A stretch of DNA of 64,000 bases from JAVVHH01 sp963848035. Its GTDB lineage: Bacteria; Pseudomonadota; Alphaproteobacteria; Acetobacterales; Acetobacteraceae. The translations under genes and the position numbers were made by a program. Positions 60,333 to 64,000 of this stretch are shown here, piece by piece. Position 1 is the first letter of the stretch. Each line of letters begins with the position of its first letter. The stretch is taken from the NCBI GenBank assembly GCA_963848035.1, contig CAWKCD010000003.1, forward strand, positions 62,001-126,000, in the 5' to 3' direction. The notes beneath the pieces were generated by a model. That model was not told the origin of the DNA and did no database searches. It saw only the letters and a program-made list of their open reading frames with translations.

Positions 60333-61652
60333 TTAGGCCGGACAGGCCGGTGGTGGTACGCTGACGCCGGCCTTGGCGTAGTCTCGAAGCTTGTTCCGAA
60401 GCGCGCGTATCGAGATGCCGAGGATGACGGCGGCGTGGGTGCGATTGCCGAGCGTGTGCCCGAGCGTTTCGAGGATGAGGTCGCGCTCGACTTGCTCCAT
60501 CGTGCGACCGACTAGGCCGGAGACAGTGGCATTCGCCGGGGTGGCGCTACGACTTCCGTCGGCCAGTTCGATCGCGTCCGGGCCGATGACATCGCCAGTC
60601 GCGAGGAGGACGGCACGATGCAGCGTGTTCTCGAGTTCGCGCACGTTGCCGCGCCAGCTATGGTTCATCAGCTTCGCGACGGCGGCGCGGGACAGCGGGC
60701 GGAAAGGGATCGCGTTGATGTCGGCAAAGCGGCGACCGTAATGCTCGGCGAGTGCTTCGATGTCGCCGGGCCGCTCGCGCAGGGGCGGGAGACGCAGGCT
60801 GACGACGTTGAGGCGGAAATATAGGTCTTCGCGGAAGCGTCCGGCGGCGACTTCGCCGGGCAGATCGCGGTTGCTGGTGGCGAGGATGCGGACGTTGACC
60901 TTCACGGGCGTGCTGCCGCCCAGCCGGTCGATCTCGCGCTCTTGGATGGCGCGGAGGAGTTTCGACTGGAGGCGAACGTCCATCTCGGTGATCTCGTCGA
61001 GGAGGATGGTGCCGCCATCGGCTGCTTCGAACTTGCCGGCCCGGCGGGCGAGCGCGCCGCTGAAGGCGCCTTTCTCGTGGCCAAACATTTCCGATTCCAA
61101 AAGATTTTCTGGAATGGCGGCGCAGTTCAGGGCGACGAAGGGACCGGAGCCGCGCTTGGATCGGCGATGGATATGGCGGGCGATCACCTCTTTTCCGGTG
61201 CCGGACTCGCCGGTGATCATGATGCTCGCCTCGGAGCGCGCGACTTGATCGGCGCGGCGAATGGTGTCGAGCATGACAGGATCGCGGGCGATCAGGGCAT
61301 GGCTCTCGCCTGCGGCTGCTTCGAGAATGGCGGCGATGAGGTCGGGGTCGGGCGGTAGCGGCAGGAATTCGCGGGCGCCTTCGCGGATCGCCTGTATCGC
61401 GGACGGCGCGTCGGCATCCGTGCCGCAGGCGACGACAGGGGTCGGAATGCGCTCGCTGGTCATTGCGCGAACGAGGGAGCCGACGTCGTGAGGGAGTTCG
61501 ATGAGGACCAGGTCTACACGGGCGTCGGCCCGCAGACGTGCGAGCGCGGAGCGTTCGTCGTCGACTTGCTGGAGGCGGGCGCCGCGCTCGGTCGCGATCC
61601 GCGCAGCCTTGCCCAATTCGCCGCCGAGCGATCCCAATATCAAGACGTTCAT
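60333..61652 (-). CDS. flbD: Sigma-54-dependent flagellar regulator FlbD-like
   Basis: This 439-residue regulator has a degenerate receiver domain (about residues 1-115), an AAA+ domain with GESGTGKEVIARHIH (Walker A) and GGTILLDEITEM (Walker B), and a Fis-type helix-turn-helix (RTHAAVILGISIRALRNKL). The sigma-54 contact loop reads GAFSGA, not the usual GAFTGA. In Caulobacter FlbD switches on late flagellar genes. Its place between fliN and flhA fits that role. Confidence 0.92.
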   Translation of the reverse strand: MNVLILGSLGGELGKAARIATERGARLQQVDDERSALARLRADARVDLVLIELPHDVGSLVRAMTSERIPTPVVACGTDADAPSAIQAIREGAREFLPLPPDPDLIAAILEAAAGESHALIARDPVMLDTIRRADQVARSEASIMITGESGTGKEVIARHIHRRSKRGSGPFVALNCAAIPENLLESEMFGHEKGAFSGALARRAGKFEAADGGTILLDEITEMDVRLQSKLLRAIQEREIDRLGGSTPVKVNVRILATSNRDLPGEVAAGRFREDLYFRLNVVSLRLPPLRERPGDIEALAEHYGRRFADINAIPFRPLSRAAVAKLMNHSWRGNVRELENTLHRAVLLATGDVIGPDAIELADGSRSATPANATVSGLVGRTMEQVERDLILETLGHTLGNRTHAAVILGISIRALRNKLRDYAKAGVSVPPPACPA

Positions 61653-61660
61653 CGCAAATC

Positions 61661-61972
61661 CTAGACGCGGTCGCTCTTGACGATCTCAGTCATGGTGACG
61701 CCGAGGCGGTTCTCGTCCACCAGAACGACTTCGCCGCGCGCGACGAGGCGGTTGTTGACATAGATGTCGATCGCCTCGCCCAGCTTGCGATCCAGCTCGA
61801 CGACGGCGCCGCGGCCCAACTTGAGCAGCTGGCTGACCTGCATCGTGCTTTTGCCCAGAACGGCGCTGACGGTCACCGGAATGTCGTAGACGGCTTCCAG
61901 ATCACGCGTGCTGCGGCCGAGTTCGGGGGGCGGGCTCTCGGTCAGGTCGGTGAGTTCCATTTTATTCTGCAT
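61661..61972 (-). CDS. fliN: Flagellar motor switch protein FliN
   Basis: This 103-residue C-ring protein has one SpoA domain (LEAVYDIPVTVSAVLGKSTMQVSQLLKL to LVARGEVVLVDENRLGVTM, given here in parts). I start at the ATG at 61972, which overlaps the fliH stop by about ten bases; a second ATG at 61960 follows. FliN with FliG and FliM sets rotation sense. fliM is not in this window. Confidence 0.94.
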   Translation of the reverse strand: MQNKMELTDLTESPPPELGRSTRDLEAVYDIPVTVSAVLGKSTMQVSQLLKLGRGAVVELDRKLGEAIDIYVNNRLVARGEVVLVDENRLGVTMTEIVKSDRV

Positions 61973-62660
61973 GCGCCAGTATCCTTTTTGACGTGGTCTC
62001 TCGCGGTTGCTGCAGGCCGAGTTGGCCGAGCGCATCCTGCATGGCCTGCAGGATCTGGCGGGTGTCTCGGGACAGCGCGCCGTTCTCCCATTCAATCTTG
62101 ACGTCGCCGGGCTCGATGGCGGCCGGCAACACGCTGACTGTTCCGCTGAAATCGGCGTCCCGTTCAGCCAAAGCCTGTCTCACGGCTGGGGCGACCTCGG
62201 GATGGACGCGGATGATGACGCGCGGCTCGGTCCGAAGAAGGGGGAGGAGGTGGTCGACGATCGCTCGGACTTCGGCCGCGCCGTGCTGGTTGCAGAAATG
62301 AGGCAAGGCGCCGGACAGCATGGCGAGGATCGTCTTCGCAGCGGCCTCGGCGGCGTCGGCGGCGATCTGCTCGGCCGTGTGTCGGGTGCGTTCCAACGTC
62401 GCTGAGACGGATGCGAGCAGCTTCGTGCGCAGTTGGTTGCTTTCCTCCTGCCACTGCAGCCTAGCTGCGGCGACGGCGGCGTCACATGCGGTGTCGAGAT
62501 CCTCTTGGGTCAACACGGCCGGGACGGCTGTCTCGCCGCCGGGATGACGGGACCTGTCGGCGGCATCGCCTGCAGCATCATCGAAATCCTCAGCGTAGAG
62601 AATGCCGATGAGGGGTGACACGCTTGTGGTCTCGGCGAGATAGTGCGTGACGGTCGTCAT
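61962..62660 (-). CDS. fliH: Flagellar assembly protein FliH-like
   Basis: This 232-residue protein matches FliH, the stator-like regulator of the export ATPase FliI. A long predicted helix (LDTACDAAVAAARLQWQEESNQ to IAADAAEAAAKTILAML) precedes a C-terminal domain with RVIIRVHPEVAPAVRQAL and PGDVKIEWENGALSRD. Sequence conservation of FliH is low, but the position between fliG and fliN supports the call. It starts two bases after the fliG stop. Confidence 0.88.
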   Translation of the reverse strand: MTTVTHYLAETTSVSPLIGILYAEDFDDAAGDAADRSRHPGGETAVPAVLTQEDLDTACDAAVAAARLQWQEESNQLRTKLLASVSATLERTRHTAEQIAADAAEAAAKTILAMLSGALPHFCNQHGAAEVRAIVDHLLPLLRTEPRVIIRVHPEVAPAVRQALAERDADFSGTVSVLPAAIEPGDVKIEWENGALSRDTRQILQAMQDALGQLGLQQPRETTSKRILAHAE

Positions 62661-62662
62661 GC

Positions 62663-63673
62663 TCAGATCACCATCTCTTCGGCCGCGCTCTGGTTGGCGT
62701 CGATCAGGCCTTGGGTCGAGAGCTCCTTGGCCGTCTTGACGATCGCGCTCTGCGCTTCGTCGACATCGCGAAGCTTGACCGGCCCGAGTCCTTCGATGTC
62801 GTCGCGCAACATCCGTCCGGCGCGTTCGGACAGGTTGCTGAAGAAGAGCTGCTTGAGGGTTTCGGATGCGCCCTTGAGCGCGAGCGGGAGCTTGTCCTTC
62901 TCGACGGAGCGCAGCAGGATCTGCATGTGTTCGGACGAGAGGCGCTGAAGGTCGTCGAAGGTGAACATGAGCGATTTGATGCGCTCCGCCGCTTCGCGGT
63001 TCCGCTCCTCGAGCGCGGACACGAAACGCGACTCGCTCTGGCGATCCAGGCTGTTGAAGATCTCGGCCATCATTTCATGGCTGTCACGTCGGCTGGTGCG
63101 GGACAGGTTGGACATGAACTCTGAGCGGAGGGTCTGCTCTACGCCCTCCAGGATGTCGCGCTGCACGCTCTCCATTCGGAGCATGCGCAGCACGACTTCG
63201 ATCGAGAAGCTGTCCGGCAGCAACGTCAGGACGCGGCCGGCGTGGTCTGGCTTGAGCTTCGAGAGGACGACGGCGACCGTCTGCGGGTATTCGTTTTTGA
63301 GATAGTTGGCGAGGACGTTCTCGTTGACGTTGCCGAGCTTGTCCCACATCGTCCGGCCGGCGGGACCGCGGATTTCCTCCATGATCTGGGCGGCGCGGTC
63401 CTTCGGGAGGGCTTGCAGCAACAACTGCTCGGTCGCTTCGAAGCTGCCGAGGACGTTGCCTTGCGAACCGATCCCGTCGGCGAACTCCGTGCAAAGCTGC
63501 TCGACGGTGTCGGCGCGGATGGTGCCGAGCAGCGACATAGCGCTCGAGACCTCACGGATCTCGTCCTCATGCATCAGGCTGAGCAGCTTGACGCTGTATT
63601 GCTGTCCCAACGCCAGCATCAGGATGGCGGCTTTTTGCCGGCCCTGGAGCGGCACGCGTGCCGGTTCGGCCAT
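62663..63673 (-). CDS. fliG: Flagellar motor switch protein FliG
   Basis: This rotor protein (336 aa) couples the stator to the C ring. GRQKAAILMLALGQQ begins the N domain and the MEEIRGPAGRTMWDKLGNV region lies in the middle domain. The C-terminal torque helix has the charged residues in LRDDIEGLGPVKLRDVDEAQ. Its ATG shares one base with the fliF stop. Confidence 0.96.
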   Translation of the reverse strand: MAEPARVPLQGRQKAAILMLALGQQYSVKLLSLMHEDEIREVSSAMSLLGTIRADTVEQLCTEFADGIGSQGNVLGSFEATEQLLLQALPKDRAAQIMEEIRGPAGRTMWDKLGNVNENVLANYLKNEYPQTVAVVLSKLKPDHAGRVLTLLPDSFSIEVVLRMLRMESVQRDILEGVEQTLRSEFMSNLSRTSRRDSHEMMAEIFNSLDRQSESRFVSALEERNREAAERIKSLMFTFDDLQRLSSEHMQILLRSVEKDKLPLALKGASETLKQLFFSNLSERAGRMLRDDIEGLGPVKLRDVDEAQSAIVKTAKELSTQGLIDANQSAAEEMVI

Positions 63674-64000
63674 CAGTTGGTCTCCGCAAGCCAGTTACGA
63701 AGCATCGCGACGCTTTCTTCGGGCCGATCTTCGATCAGCGTGGCAACGCGTTTGATGGATGAGGTCCGCATCGTTCCCTCAACATTGTTCAGTTGAATCA
63801 TCTCGTCGGATCCGTTTTCCAGCCTTGCCGCGCCTTGCTCTCCGGCGATGGCAGGCTGGCTCTGGCCTGGGGCGCCAGTGGCACCGGGCAGGGCAGTCGC
63901 GGCGAGGGACACACGCAGGGCCATCGGGCGCAGGACGAACAGGAGCGCTGCGAGGACTGCGAGCCCGACCAAGCCATTTTCGGCGAGGCGGAAGAGATCG
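63673..64000 (-). CDS. fliF: Flagellar MS-ring protein FliF, C-terminal end (cut by window edge)
   Basis: About the last 108 residues of FliF are present: the second transmembrane helix (GLVGLAVLAALLFVLRPM), an alanine-rich linker and the cytoplasmic FliG-binding tail (SSIKRVATLIEDRPEESVAMLRNWL). The frame is open to the window edge. It heads the fliF-fliG-fliH-fliN-flbD-flhA-flhF-flhG block. Confidence 0.93.
   Translation of the reverse strand, partial: DLFRLAENGLVGLAVLAALLFVLRPMALRVSLAATALPGATGAPGQSQPAIAGEQGAARLENGSDEMIQLNNVEGTMRTSSIKRVATLIEDRPEESVAMLRNWLAETN

Noticed and set aside
1..64000. tRNA, rRNA and CRISPR elements
   Set aside because: The gaps between genes are short. I saw no cloverleaf ending in CCA, no rRNA core sequence and no regularly spaced direct repeats.

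Overview
The window is a gene-dense, GC-rich stretch of an alphaproteobacterial chromosome. A member of the Rhodospirillales, probably close to Acetobacteraceae, fits best. The reasons are gcrA, a CtrA-type TTAA-N7-TTAA site, a NepR-like gene, FlbD-type flagellar control, the AapJQM transporter, a PmtA-type phospholipid methyltransferase, and the order ctaC-ctaD-ctaB-ctaG-ctaE-surf1 followed by thrC and an M16 peptidase. I found no tRNA, rRNA, CRISPR array, insertion sequence or prophage. No gap longer than about 180 bases lacks a gene or a site.

Layout. 1-3016 (minus): rpmI, rplT, pheS and the start of pheT (translation). 3158-5091 (minus): an ECF sigma factor, its membrane anti-sigma factor and a secreted fasciclin protein, resembling the mycobacterial SigK-RskA-MPT70/83 module. 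5245-8184 (plus): dapF, an MtaB-like tRNA methylthiotransferase and ftsY. 8195-15020: small membrane and secreted proteins, a NUDIX hydrolase, an acyl-CoA ligase divergent from isovaleryl-CoA dehydrogenase and pyrF, a two-domain aspartyl protease and a second acyl-CoA dehydrogenase. 15046-19072: a fused indolepyruvate ferredoxin oxidoreductase divergent from an Lrp/AsnC regulator. 19077-21131: a chemoreceptor and a small partner gene behind a CtrA-like palindrome. 21257-23785: marC, then a methyltransferase paired with a haem-oxygenase-fold diiron enzyme. 23825-27941: an Aap amino-acid transporter lacking its ATPase gene, and small membrane proteins. 28065-33160: rpmJ, glycolate oxidase glcDEF, a TPR protein and a thioesterase. 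33323-34504: gcrA and pmtA. 34609-40352: the aa3-type cytochrome oxidase and its assembly genes. 40349-47239: an M32 carboxypeptidase, thrC, an M16 peptidase, tldE/pmbA and a Tim44-like protein. 47414-53103: a PlcP/Agt-like lipid-remodelling pair followed by lipid A genes (DUF374, waaA, lpxK, lpxL-like). 53085-56464 (minus): mtnA, a NepR-like gene, an SGNH-fold protein and opgC. 56516-64000 (minus): flagellar genes fliF(partial)-fliG-fliH-fliN-flbD-flhA-flhF-flhG.

Seven genes, several normally essential, have broken reading frames. Every break is explained by single extra bases, eleven in all, five of them in the tRNA methylthiotransferase gene. Removing them restores whole family-length frames. 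I read this mainly as insertion-type sequence error rather than gene decay.

The points most worth following up are the diiron-enzyme/methyltransferase pair (21949-23785), the PlcP/Agt pair beside lipid A genes (47414-49262), the CtrA-type palindrome before the chemoreceptor operon (21111-21131), the SigK/RskA/fasciclin module, the orphan NepR-like gene, and an SGNH protein without visible catalytic residues next to opgC.
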